Source: Physella acuta
Taxonomy: Eukaryota; Mollusca; Gastropoda; Physidae
DNA: 64,000 nt
NCBI RefSeq assembly: GCF_028476545.1
Contig: NW_026731976.1
Coordinates: 426,501-490,500 of the forward strand
Direction: 5' to 3'
Shown piece after piece: positions 22,501 through 35,600 of the stretch; within the stretch, counting starts at the first letter, position 1, and the number at the start of each line of letters is the position of its first letter. Made by a program: the position numbers and the translations under genes. A model generated the notes under the pieces. The model saw only the letters and a list, made by a program, of their open reading frames with translations. It did not search any database and had not been told where the DNA came from.

Positions 22501-22592
22501 CAGTGTTTCTTCCAGACTTTTTTTTTCTCCGGGGGGGGGGGGGGGGGGGGGGTAGACTTTCTTCGGGGAGGGGGGGGGGGCTCTCTAGTAAT
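22501..22592. mobile_element. One-ended copy of the G-rich hAT MITE
   Basis: Opens CAGTGTTTCTTCCAG and runs into 22 Gs, then TAGACTTTCTTCGGGG and more Gs. The right terminal repeat is missing. Confidence 0.65.
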
Positions 22593-22601
22593 GTTTTAAA
22601 A

Positions 22602-23276
22602 TTAACCGGGAGTGATCTCCCCTAAACTTTCTCGAATATTCTTATATAACTTGGAATATAGGGCCTAGACATGATTTTTAATTACGTAAACTTTTAAAAA
22701 TAGATTAGAATCTCATAGAAAAAAGAATTGCGCACCAAGCGAACGGCAAAACAAAATGTGCATGATAGTGCGCAATATTATTAGTACTTTATAAATTTAC
22801 ATTAGTTTTTTGAGAAATCGGAAATAGCGTAAATTAGTACTTCCGGTCAACGGAAATTACTCAAAATTTGAAAGAAGGTAGAGAATTAGATCTTTTACTT
22901 ACATGTGAAATTTCATGTATCTATCTGAAATAGTACTCAAGTTATAGGCTTTTGAAAAATTCAAAGTAGAAAAAGTACCACTTCGTACCACTTCCGGTTA
23001 TCGGAAATCGCTCAAAAGTTGAAACAGATCTACGATTTGGATAAAATACTTATATACGAAATTTCATCAACCTAGCTGTAACGGTACTCAAGTTATGGTG
23101 TTTACACACACACAGACAGACAGACAGACACACACACACAGACATACGGACAAGATTGCAAAATTATGTTTTTCCGTATCAGTTTGGTGTAAAACGTCGA
23201 GATTTGTAAAAATCGAGATTATTTTTTACACGATTACAAGACTTTCTCTATACTTCGTATATACGAGAAAGTAAAA
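22602..23276 (+). repeat. Novel-looking interspersed repeat family F, copy 1
   Basis: Starts AACCGGGAGTGATCTCCCC and ends TATACGAGAAAGTAAAA. Each end can fold: GGGAG..CTCCC at the left, ACTTTCTC..GAGAAAGT at the right. The middle holds two diverged copies of one module (ACTTCCGGTxAxCGGAAAT ... GAAATTTCAT ... GTACTCAAGTTAT), followed by a CAGACAGACA simple stretch. Other copies: 33151, 36107 (minus), 37928 (minus), 40531. No coding frame; family not recognised. Confidence 0.8.
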
Positions 23277-23440
23277 CGATAACCAAATAAAGTAAAGATA
23301 ATCCAATTTTAAGAAAACAATTTTATTATTTATTTGGTTACCTCCCCTGCGGTAAGGGTGAAAACCTTCCCAGTCTAGAAAAACCTCGGACGTAACGGTC
23401 AATCTATAGACTTGTGTTTATAAGTTAAAACTGCTGATCT

Positions 23441-24466
23441 AGCACCACACATGTAGCACCACATGTAGCACCACATGTAGCAGCAGGTGTAGCACCACAT
23501 GTAACAGCAGGTGTAGCACCACTTGTAACACCACATGTAGCACCACATGTAACACCACATGTAACACCACATGTAACACCACATGTAACACCACATGTAG
23601 CACCACATGTAACACCACATGTAACACCCGATGTAGCACCACATGTAACACCTCATGTAACACCACATGTAGCACCACATGTAGCACCACACGTAACACC
23701 ACATGTAACACCCGATGTAGCACCACATGTAACACCTCATGTAACACCACATGTAACACCACATGTAGCACCACATGTAACACCACATGTAGCAAAACAT
23801 GTAGCACCACATGTAACACCACATGTAGCAAAACATGTAGCACCACATGTAACACCACATGTAACACCACATGTAACACCACATGTAGCACCACATGTAA
23901 CACCACATGTAACACCACATGTAACACCACATGTAACACCACATGTAACACCACATGTAACACCACATGTAGCAAAACATGTAGCACCACATGTAACACC
24001 ACATGTAACACCACATGTAACACCACATGTAGCAGCAGGTGTAGCAGCAGATGTAACGGCAGGTGTAGCACCACATGTAACACCACATGTAGCACCACAT
24101 GTAACACCACATGTAACACCACATGTAGCACCACATGTAACACCACATGTAGCACCACATGTAACACCACATGTAACACTACATGTAACACCACATGTAA
24201 CACCACATGTAACACCTCATGTAACACCACATGTAACACCACATGTAGCAAAACATGTAGCACCACATGTAACACCACATGTAGCACCACATGTAACACC
24301 ACATGTAGCACCACATGTAGCACCACATGTAGCACCACATGTAACACCATATGTAACACTACATGTAGCACCACATGTAACACCACATGTAACACCCGAT
24401 GTAGCACCACATGTAACACCTCATGTAGCACCACATGTAACACCACATGTATTGTAACACCACATA
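23441..24466. repeat. 12-bp minisatellite, about 85 units
   Basis: Unit CACCACATGTAA with CACCACATGTAG, CACCTCATGTAA, CACCCGATGTAG and AGCAAAACATGT variants. Every standard unit contains CACATG, an E-box (CANNTG); CAGGTG appears in a few variant units. Because 12 is divisible by 3, the minus strand reads through for over 300 codons, which is an artefact. Lies 2.1 kb upstream of the first E-protein coding exon. Confidence 0.97.
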
Positions 24467-24601
24467 GGTCAAATCTTTCCTCTATCTTATTTACAATCTG
24501 AGACTGTGTAGGCTAATGGAGCATTGCAATTTTTTAAATTATTTTTAGAATCAATGTTATAAAAGTTGCAATAATAAATATAAATAACTCTGTAATAGTA
24601 A

Positions 24602-25000
24602 GCTTTTTAAACGAACGTATACGCCATTTCGCTCACTGGAAAGCCCGGGGAGCCAAATAGTACGCTGCGGCGCGCCGGAGGACGCGCCTGATTCGATTTA
24701 GTTAACAGCAATAGTAACCTATTGTATACATAGCCTATCGCACTCTTTAAAACGGACGTAGGTGCCATGGTGCTCACTGGAGAGCCCGGGGCGCCAAATC
24801 GCCCCAAGTCGGGCGCCGGAGGACGCGCCTGATTCGATATAGTCAACGAATATTGTTATCCAGCGTGTTTTTAGTGTATTACTTAAAAAAAAAAAACGAA
24901 TGTAGGCGCCATAGTTCTCACAGGGGAGCCCAATCGGGTCAGGCAGTCGCCGGGGTGCATGTTGTACTTTGTGCACAGCAACACAATCTTAACGGACCGC
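24602..25000. repeat. Diverged GC-rich tandem repeat, about 142 bp x3
   Basis: Units near 24610, 24749 and 24893 share AAACGxAxGTAxGxGCCAT, CTCACTGGAxAGCCCGGGG and GCCAAATCG; the first two also share GCGCCGGAGGACGCGCCTGA. Markedly more GC-rich than its surroundings. A short related piece (GAGCCAAATTGAACG ... CCCGGGCGCCGGG) is at 32838. Confidence 0.7.
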
Positions 25001-25221
25001 CCAGCCCTCTCCCCCGTTTTATTTTTGGGTCTGACGGACTGGTATTTTCGCCCTGCCCGGGCGCCGACCTAAGAGGGTGGAATAAAAATAAGCTTATCCA
25101 GAGCTGCATTACTGAATTATAAACTAGCCAAGGGAGGCGAAATTGATGGTTCACCCCGGGCGAATATGAAAATTTTAAAGTTTTGATTTTAAACTGGGGG
25201 TGGGGTCAATGGAAGGGGTTT

Positions 25222-25432
<211 letters not shown>

Positions 25433-25849
25433 GCATCTGTTTTCTTCCTTAATTCCCAGAGCGTCTAAAAAAGAGAGTTGTAAAATTTAGTGGTTAATTA
25501 TGAATAAAAGCCAGCGTAACAAATTAGCATCATACGTAAAGCGCTACTTCTCGCTAGATTTAAGATCTAGTATCAAATCAAATGCTCAGTATGAGCTAAC
25601 AGCACGGCGAATACTTGAATGTGAGCGTCAAGTGTTTTCTGTAATGCCAGAAGTCTGGGCTACTTGACACCGACTTCCGTCCATTAACCCAATCGTAAGC
25701 CTTGTTTCAGATTATTCTCCACTAAAAAACTGACTACACACTACATATATCTCAAAATTATAAAGGTTTAATTTTGTAGTAAATTTATTACATAATTTAA
25801 CGAGCAACTGTCTTTAATTTCAGTGGCGCTAATCTTATCGGCCCTCGCC
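25433..25849. other. Non-coding sequence upstream of the E-protein promoter
   Basis: AT-rich sequence, no repeats or exons recognised. Confidence 0.5.
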
Positions 25850-25976
25850 CGGCACTCGGTCGGCTCACGGACACTTGAAGAGGCTGACGGTGCTTTCTGA
25901 TTGGCCAAGAATGGACTCTGTGTCAATCAATAAAATCAGCTGCCTGTGCGAGGGGCGACTTTCTCGCGAGTTTGGG
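25850..25976 (+). promoter_or_regulatory. da: Probable E-protein gene promoter and untranslated first exon
   Basis: A locally GC- and CpG-richer stretch carries ATTGG (inverted CCAAT box, 25900-25904), AATAAAAT at 25929 and an E-box CAGCTG at 25938. It ends with a good donor, TTTGGG|GTAAGC, at 25977. The next exon downstream (26528) has an acceptor, so an untranslated first exon ending at 25976 fits. The transcription start is not visible from sequence alone. Confidence 0.4.
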
Positions 25977-26527
25977 GTAAGCTCTCGATTCTCAAACGGT
26001 GTATGGTGACAAAGAAACGGCCTAAGGTCTAGGTCGTTGATGTTTTAACTCATGTATCGATAGATTGTTGATTGGAGAGGAGAGGGTTTCGCCCACAACA
26101 ATACAAACCGGTCATAAAACAAATCTACAAAGTGTTCACTTTCAGAATACACGTCGTTATCGAAACGGCGCAGTTATCATTTCGTACACACGGATGAAAA
26201 CACACGCCTCTTCACAGCTAAGCGCATGCGCATCCGATAAATAACAAGTTTATCTGAGATTTTTACATTTATGTACATTTTGCTTAAAGAGAACATCGTT
26301 TTTGTGTTTAAATTTTGAATCTTTTAAATACTGTAAGCAAACATTGTGCCAAGCAACAGTTTTATACATTTTTTGTGCTGGCAAAAGTGGCGCATGAATA
26401 CATGTGTTGCGAAGAGAGCGATGAAGCGTCACCACAAAGGATTGGAATAATGCCTGAAAGTTTGTGTTAGACTCGATTGTCTATCTTTGATTATTTGATC
26501 ACGAGTGGCCTGGATTTATAGTTTTAG

Positions 26528-26615
26528 ACCGAGGAGCTGGTCAAGATCTTCTCGGGATGCAAAACCAAGGGCAACATCCCGGAGTTACCCAGCACTGGAA
26601 CACCATTCCCGAAAG
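26528..26615 (+). CDS. da: E-protein exon with the probable upstream start codon
   Basis: TTTTAG acceptor at 26527 and CCGAAAG|GTAAGA donor. From ATG at 26557 it reads [19 protein letters not shown] plus two bases; joined to the next exon it continues [11 protein letters not shown] in frame into the AD1 motif. The first ATG of the vertebrate proteins instead matches the downstream Met at 41455, so this exon could be wholly untranslated. The in-frame join without any stop favours coding. Confidence 0.6.
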
Positions 26616-29600
26616 GTAAGAAAGTGCAAAGTGATGGGGTCGCCATTTTGAGGGTTTCAAACGCATTGTGTTGTTTTTATTCTTTCTTTGCAGCATGACT
26701 CTAGACCGTCCCTGGCATCCGGTCCATTCTGTTGATTAAATATCCCCAAACTTTCTTCACTGCTATTGTCCATGTATTTTTTACTGCACGACATAGCGCA
26801 TTCATTATTTCACGCGATCCACGTTTTTTTTTAAATCAGCTCATAATTGATAAAATAATAAAATCAAAACACTTCCAGGGGAATTTTTTAAATTGCAGAA
26901 GGGAACGGTAAACGATGAATTGAATCGGCTGGATCGTCTAGAATCTAGATCTAGATCTAGAGAATCTAGACGTCTAGATCTGCATATCCAGATCTAGATT
27001 TTTAGATATAATCTAGACCTATCTAGATTCTAGTTCTAGACTAATCTAGACCCTAAAATCCAAAAAAATATCTACATTCTCTCGAATCTATTATATTACA
27101 CACTGTAATACACAGTCTGCAAGTATGCTAAATCTGTACTGTAGGCCCCTACTATAGTGGGAGTTTCAGCAATTTTTTAATCTTTAGTCAGCAGTAAATT
27201 CAGGATGTCAGGCACAATTTTAGTAACTTTCTAGTCTAGAATTTATTCTAGATCTAGATCTAAAACTTATTCTAGACCTAGAAATCTAGAACTTATTCTA
27301 GAGTCTAGATTAAATAAATATTAAAGTGAAAGTTGCTAAGAATTAGTTCTAGAGATCGATGATATAGAATTTAGAATTTAGATTCACTAGGCCTTCATAA
27401 TAGATTAAGATCTAGATCTAGAGGGAATTATTTGTAGTTCATCACTAATCTTCACATGCATTATGTTTGGTTTTATTAAGAAGATTCACTGTTTGATTAT
27501 TCAGTAATAAACTCTTCTGAAATAGGTGTGTTAGGTTGTTGTTATTATTTTGATCTCAGGCTTACTTTTATGGGTAAAAGTTAGGGTTAGATGTATTGTA
27601 AGGTCTGGGTTAGGGATAGGGTTAGCATTGTCATTGTGTCATGTGTATTTAATTATCTACCAGTAACTTAACCCTTTTTAAGTTGATTCAGTTATTTATT
27701 GTGCCATCATCTAACACTGGTATATGAAAACCACAAAGTCTAGTTTTTAAAAAAAAGCCAATCTAAAAGTTATTAATATAGGCCTAAATCTATACCATCA
27801 TCTTTGTGATCTTTGTCAATCTGCTTTCACTGTGGCCAACTTCACTGTTAAACATTCAACAAGTAAGGATACAGTCTGGCACATTTGTCTGAGATTGATG
27901 TAGGCCAGGGGTCTCCAAACTACGGCCCGCGGGCCGGATGCGGCCCGCGAAGTTCTCTCATCCAGCCCGCGGAGATCTTTTTGTCCAAGGAAAAATCGTC
28001 TGTTGGTGATGGCTGAGGAACTTTGCCCAGAAAAATTAAAGACATGCCTAGAAGAAACTGGCCCCCGAACTGAAATTTGATGGGTAATGCGGCCCTCGGA
28101 CTGAAAAGTTTGGAGACCCCTGATGTAGGCTATTAATACATGTGGGGAAATACTGTATACTAATCCATTTAAGGGATGTAGCAATTATGACTGACTTTGG
28201 TAATGTTTTAGGCTGGTCATCTGTTTGTTTCTGAAGAAATTTTTTTTTACATAGATGCTAGAGATTCTAGATAATATGGGCCCCTTAAATTTGTAATTAA
28301 AATATATACTTATTGAGAGCATACTTTAGTTTTATTAAGACTGTGGTCTGTTAACTAATGAATTAAAATATTGACTCCATTATTTTAGTTAGCTGTATGA
28401 ATGACTACAAAAAGCCAATGCAACCTAACTGTTCAAACTATCTGACTAAAATTCACTTGATTTATTCACTTAATGCTCATATGACGCCTGACATAGCTTT
28501 ATTGGATAGCTGGTGCCAAGAAGACAGAGCCTATTTTTAAGCTTTGCACTTCTATCACGATATGTTTTTGAAAAAATAAATTGTTTTTTTAACATGCTTG
28601 AAAATATATAAAATCTTTTAGGAAATTGAATGAGCTAATGATACATTAAATAAAAATCTTCACATATATATAAGTGATCTGCCTGATTTGCTTAATTTAT
28701 GTCAGAAAAAAAATTGGATGAAACTAAATTACAGTAAATTATAAATTTTTTTTTTTTTCTGTAATGCTAATCTGAATGCACACAGAGAGCTATTAGATAA
28801 TCAATCTGCACTAATGTACTGATTATTTCAATGTTAGAATGGTGTATTTTTGAGTATATTTTTATGTTTGGGCTGTCAATATGAAAATTTACAATATGAC
28901 TCATCATCACTTTAAAAAAAATAGATAAAAAACAAAATAAATGAGGTAGACTTTCAATGGAAGCTGCCATTAATGTCCTTGAATGAACTAAACTTGTAAG
29001 AATAAATTTTATCAGCTAATAGCATACAAGAAAGCCAATCGTGTGGCTTCTAGAACTGGCGGCCTATAGATAGGCCTGGCCATCCAGAGATGGTTAAATA
29101 TTTAGAGTTTGTGCTGCACATTATTATCATTATTGAAAATAAATGAATGATGCAAATAAAAAGGTGGCCCTAGAATAAAATACGGGTTGTTATTTATGAC
29201 TTAGACCTACTATGGGTTGGTGTTTTTCTTTTTAAAATTTTTTTAGGCCTTTAAATATAGACTGTATAATTATATGGTAATTTTATTTTTAAAGCTTATT
29301 AATAATTGATAAGATAGTTTAGTCACCAACAATTAATGATATTGGTTTGGTATACTTAATCTGATTGTAAAAACTATGCATAATAGGACTACTAGGCCTA
29401 AATAATAATTGTTTATAGCATTGAGTTGATTAAAAATGGCTTAAATTCTCCTTAAATACCTCTACAACTAATCAATCAACAGTGTTGGTATACTACAGAA
29501 TAAAAAAAACCAGGCTGAAGAAATTATTGATACAGGTCAATTTATTCCATTGTTTTTTATTTAGTTCAAAACAAACTTTAAAAATTCGTTCCATAATAGT

Positions 29601-32600
29601 AGGCTACAGCTTGTTTGAAGCCTGCCATTTAGGTGTTATCCCGCCTCAAGCCTATGGGAATTCATCTCTCTATCCTATTAATATGGTAGCACCATGAAAC
29701 TATCATTTTGTTTACTTCCAAAATAGTCAGTAGAATCTATATTTTTAGAGGTTAATTTAAAAAATTTAAGATTCTACTTTTTAACTAAAATAATGGCTCA
29801 ATGATAGACGTTGGTGTGTGTAGGAGGGGGGGGGGGGGGGTAAAAATACTGGGGGCACTGTTAAAAAAAAACAAGTCTTTGACAGCATGCCACAGTTGAG
29901 CTGATCCATGTCTAATTTTTGTTGTTGAAATTTCCTATTAAAAAATAGCTATGTTTTAAAAATATACTTGACTACCCGTTATCCTTTGGATAACTGTGGG
30001 TTTCGGGGGTCATCCATAAATGACATCACGTCTGTCACTTATCGTCACAAAAAAACCAAACCCCACATACAAAAAGACGTCACACCTCAGACGTTATTGT
30101 CTTTTAAAAACACATATTTCGTCTGAGCATGGGTCTGACCACACTATCCCTTTATATGCTGAGGACACAGGAACAGGTCACATCTACTTCACCTGCCCTG
30201 TGTCCTGTGAAGTCCCAATAAGAAAAAAAAACTGCATTTTTTTTTATTATTAATATCATTGTCATGATGTGTCTCAAACCCTTACCACCCGCATAATAAC
30301 CATTACACTATCATCTTAGCTAAGTAGATACTTAAAAATTGTGTATAATTAGTACCATAATATACTGCAAAGTAAGAAAGCAGTTACGCAAATAGGCCCC
30401 ATTATTTTAAATTAAATTATATCCCAAATTAGCCAATTCCATAGCTAACCAAACAAAGAATTATTTAAAATAATTAAGGCCTGAAATAGTTGTATAGAAA
30501 CTCACTATTGGCATAGATTCTAGATCAAGATGGAGCTAGATTTAGATGTAGAATCTACTGCTGTCTTAAGTCTAGTTTTTCCGTAGTTCTAGGATCTAGA
30601 TCTAGTACCTGGATAGATAAATCCCATGTATTCTTGAATTAGATGATTATTGAAGCTAAAAAGCAAAGATTATTATTAAACATTTAAGGACTAACATATT
30701 TTTATAAAGAATCTCAATAATTTATTGTGTTTTTATAGTTGATTTTATTTTTATCTAATTAATTAGTCACACACTGGACTACACAATCACACACTGGACT
30801 ACACAACCACACATTACACACACACTGGGCTACACAACCACACATCACACACTGTTCTACACAACCACACATCATACACACATTGGACTACACAACCACA
30901 CATCACACACACACTGGACTACACAACCACACATTACACACACACTGGGCTACACAACCACACATCACACACTGTTCTACACAACCACACATCATACACA
31001 CATTGGACTACACAACCACACATCACACACACACTGGACTACACAACCACACATCACACACACACTGGACTACACAACCACGCATCACACACATACTGGA
31101 CTACACAGCCACGCATCACACACATACTGAACTACACAACCACACATCACACACACTGAACTAGATGTTTGTGTATTTTAAGCTTAATTTATACATACAT
31201 GGATACAAATGTTGATTAAGTCAAGTGTTATTCTAATAAAATTATTTAACATGGGGGTTAAAATTTTATTTGTTGAAGTCTTCCCATGATTTGCTAGCAA
31301 ATTATGTGTATATCTGTGTGTAGAGTCATGTATGTTGTAATTGACTAACAGTCATTTGGTCAATCTGCTGAGCTGTTCAATAATAATTTCACTCAGACTT
31401 GTGTCAAATCTTCAATCACTGTGAAAGACCATTGCTCATCCTACTAAGATTTAGTAGTATTTTATTTATTATCTATACTGACAGACTTCAAATATATATA
31501 GCTTCCATCAAAAGAATAAAGAATATATCTGCTGCTTCATATAGTTTAAGTTCATGGCCTCTACATGAAGAACATAAAATTTAATATTAAAAACGCAATC
31601 AGAATCCCTCTTGTTAAACAAAGTTTACCCCCATCTGAAATCCCTCTTAGTTCCAACACTTGACTGCTCTCTACAAAATTGGTCTACCTGTACAATTAAT
31701 TTTTTAGAAGTTTATTAGCTGCATTTGTTTACCAAATGTTATTGGTATTGTAGTTTATTAGCTGCATATGTTTACCAAATGTTATTGGTATTGTAGTTTA
31801 TTAGCTGCGTATGTTTACCAAATGTTATTGGTATTGTAGTTTATTAGCTGCATATGTTTACCAAATGTTATTGGTATTGTAGTTTATTAGCTGCGTATGT
31901 TTACCAAATGTTATTGGTATTGTAGTTTATTTGCTGCATATGTTTACCAAATGTCATTGGTATTGTAGTTTATTAGCTGCGTATGTTTACCAAATGTTAT
32001 TGGTATTGTAGTTTATTAGCTGCGTATGTTTACCAAATGTTATTGGTATTGTAGGACGCAGGGAAAATTTGTCTTGTTAGACTTGAGACAAAGTGTCTTG
32101 TTGGACATTAAAAAAATAGGGTTAGATACATTCTAGTGTTGAAAAATATTTCACTTTGGATATTAAATTGTTAGTTACTTCCCTTCAACAAATAGAAATA
32201 GTCAAAGTATTCAAACTATTTGTTACAGTCTTAAAAATACCAATAAATGAATTGAGAATTATTGTTTATAATGGTATATGAAAAGCTCATCTATTTGTCT
32301 ACTATCTACTAAATAGAAAACTAGTTTTAGTTTAGGCCTATCATTATTTAATGTGTAGCCTTCCCATGGAAACAGTTGCCAGTCTGGTAGCGTACAGCTC
32401 ACTTGCTTCTACCATAAACATTTACAATAGTAGAGACTTAACACTTAGTAACAGGTCAAAGGAATTTTTTAAAGGCAATAAATCAGCTTCATACATTTGG
32501 TTAGTTGGCTAGTTTACACACTTCAATGGCTGTTATGATAGGTGCTGTAGTTTGGTATGTCATGCTAATTTATAAAAATTGGCAAATGTATTTTTAAAAG

Positions 32601-35600
32601 CTGCTATGTTAAGTTCCCAAGATTCTGAGATAGTGGATACCAAATTTGTTCAGATATCTCTAGTTTTTCACAAACCTAAAAAGTGCCATGTTTGAGGCTT
32701 TATATCTGTAAGAGTACTTGACACAAACTCTTCCGAACTCAACACAAACACACATACACAGAGACAGAGGCCAAAATAAGCTCATTTTAGCTGCTATTTT
32801 GAATTATAATTATAAAAAATATTTGGGGGGGGGGGGGAGCCAAATTGAACGTTTATCCCCGGGCGCCGGGAAGGGTCGCTACGCCTCTGCACAAAGAACA
32901 AACCCAGTTTGTTTCAAACCTCAGAATTAAGTACATCATTTAAATAAAGTTAAAAAGGGATATTAAAAAATTGTATTCATTTTTTTTTTTTAAATTGGCC
33001 CCCAAAAAATCAGCATACACGATAGTTATATAAAAATGTAGGGGAAAAAAGGGTTCTTTGAATGTGTGCCTATAACATGTACGTTTGAAACACTTTTAAT
33101 CAGAAGAGTGCAGGGGTTCACAATCTGTCAAAATGCGTCTTTTAAAAAATGAACCGGGAGTGATCTGCCCTAAACTTTCTCGAATATTCTTATATAATAC
33201 TACGGGGGATAGCAACTCGGGATATAGACATGATTTTTAATCCGTTTTAAATTACTTTAACTTAAAAAAATAGAACAGAATCTCGTAGAAAAAGGAATTG
33301 CGCACCAAGTAAACGCCAAAAAAAAATTTGTATTATAGAGCGAAATATTATTAGTACTTTATAAATTCACATGTGTTTTTGAGAAATTGGAAATAGCGTA
33401 AATTACTAATTCCGGTCAACGGAAATTACTCCAATTTGACAAAAGGCAGAGAATTAGATCTTTTACGTGCGTGTGAAATTTCATTATCTATCTGAAATAG
33501 TACTCAAGTTATAGGCTATTGAAAAATTGAAAGTAGAAGAAGTTCTACTTCCGGTTACCGGAAATTGCTGCAAAGTTGATACAGAACTACAAATTTGATA
33601 TAATACTTGTATGTGAAACTTCATCAACCTAACTGTAACGGTACTCAAGTCATCGTGTTTACACACATACACACACAGACATACGGACATAATTGCAAAG
33701 TTCAGTTTTTCCGACTGGATTACCCAAAATTTTGATATATCTGGATTTATAATGTTTGCCCGATTAAAATCAGTCCTCTTTACTCCGGATGTGATGGTCT
33801 GAGGTGTAAAGCGGTGCGATGAAAACTGTCTAAATTTCATGTGATTTTTGTGCGCGGTTACAATACTTTCTCTATAGTCTATATTCTGTATACGAGAAAG
33901 TAAAAATGACGCTACTACTGCAGATCTGGCTATATCGCAATACAGAAAAACCATAGCTCTTAACAGGTAAACAGTCTGTAACTTATTTATCTGCAATCCA
34001 ATGTTAGAAAGAAAAATATAAAGGTAATAATTTTGTCCAAATAGTTATTAGTCTCTAGAAACAGTAGTGCATTTAAAAGTGACAACATCCTATCCTAATA
34101 AATAAAAGCCCATGTGCGCACTTCTTTCTTTCTCTCTCTGTTTGTCTGTCCGCAACATATTTCACAGGCTATGATATCAGTCACCTCAGCGATATATGGA
34201 GAACTTGATACGGACTTATGTTAAAAATAATGTATAAACAAAATTTTATAAGGCATATTCGAATGCAGAAAAACAATTTTAATTGCAACCGGAAAATTGT
34301 TTATAGTTATGACAATAACGCAATAAACAATGACGTCACAAATGTTTACACTAAGGAAAGAGCACAAAACTAATGGCGTCATCTTCCGATTTTAGAATAT
34401 AAATAAATGAACTATTTCATTCAAATTTGATTTAGATCTACGTTCGCTATACAATACAATTTTCTCGGCCTAAACTTATAAAACGATAATGCTTCTTTAA
34501 ATAGCTGAATTACAATTAATTTCATTACTCACTTTCCGTACATATACATTTTTTCATGCATCTCTACCGTTTCTTCCCCTTTCACCTCCGAACGAAATTG
34601 AAAAAAAGAAATTCATAAAGGAAATATAGAACAACCAGTATCCGCAAAGATCTATGCACATTGTTACAACTGTAATAACGATCTCGCTTACCCCACCCCT
34701 TCCAGGTGTGTGTTTGAGTTACCAACATAACATGTCGCCTAGTTGAAATTATTCACAAAATTATAGAGTTAAAGAACACACTTAACATTTTAAATCGTCG
34801 ATTTTTTGTTTGGTAATGTAAATATTTGCGAGCTACACATAATCGACTATTTAGTTTAAAATCATCGCTAAAACCCAAGCCATCAATGAACTTGGCGGGT
34901 TTTCTACTTTAAACGACGAAATGTACGATCACGTGACCTTTTACATTTAACAGATAGAAATACTCTGCTATTCTAACTGGTTGTAAAAAAAATTGTTGTG
35001 ATTTATTTTCAAAGTACCCTCTGATTTTAGGATAGTGGCGATTTTTTCGGAGACTAATTAAATAAAATTTAAGACAAGTTTGGCAACACAAAATAAACAC
35101 TCAACAAAAAAACAACAACAGCAAAAACATTACTGAAACTACGAATTTAAAACAGTAATGTTTTAATGAGTATGTATCTAGTTCTCGGTTTACTTCTCCG
35201 AGCCTAGCTGTTAGACACGAGCGAGGCGCTTTTTGTCACAATGTCAATCCACGCTAGCGCCTGTACATCTGCTGTTTGTGTTATTCTCAGGGGCGTAGCG
35301 AGAGGGCGGGGGGTGCGGACCGCACCGGGTGACACCATTTAGGGGGGTGACACCAAGGCAAAAAATAGCAAAATATATAGAGAAAAACTGGGGGGGGGGT
35401 GCAAATCAAAAGTTTGAGGGGGGTGCAAATCGAAAACTTGAGGGGGGGGGTGTGCAAATCGAAAGTTTGAGGGGGGGGGGGGGGTGCAAATAAATCGAAA
35501 ATTTGAAAGTGTGTCCCTGGGAAGGGAAGGGTCTCTATACCTCTGGGGGGCGGGGGGGGGGTGACACCATTAAGTGCCGCACCGGGTGACACCCGACCTC

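Noticed and set aside
23399-24446. Minus-strand frames of 257 and 335 codons (MWCY and VLHVVLH repeats)
   Set aside because: They are translations of a 12-bp tandem repeat; all frames without a stop in the unit remain open. No start context, splice sites or unique sequence.
26528-26615. Other reading of the exon ([20 protein letters not shown])
   Set aside because: It reads well within the exon, but joining to 41427 in that phase meets a stop before AD1; the MQNQG frame continues into AD1.
27587-27632. GGGTTAG-like telomere motif
   Set aside because: Only a few degenerate, irregularly spaced units; not an interstitial telomere block.
33484-33996. Minus-strand frame of 170 codons
   Set aside because: Lies across repeat family F; other copies of the family do not keep the frame.
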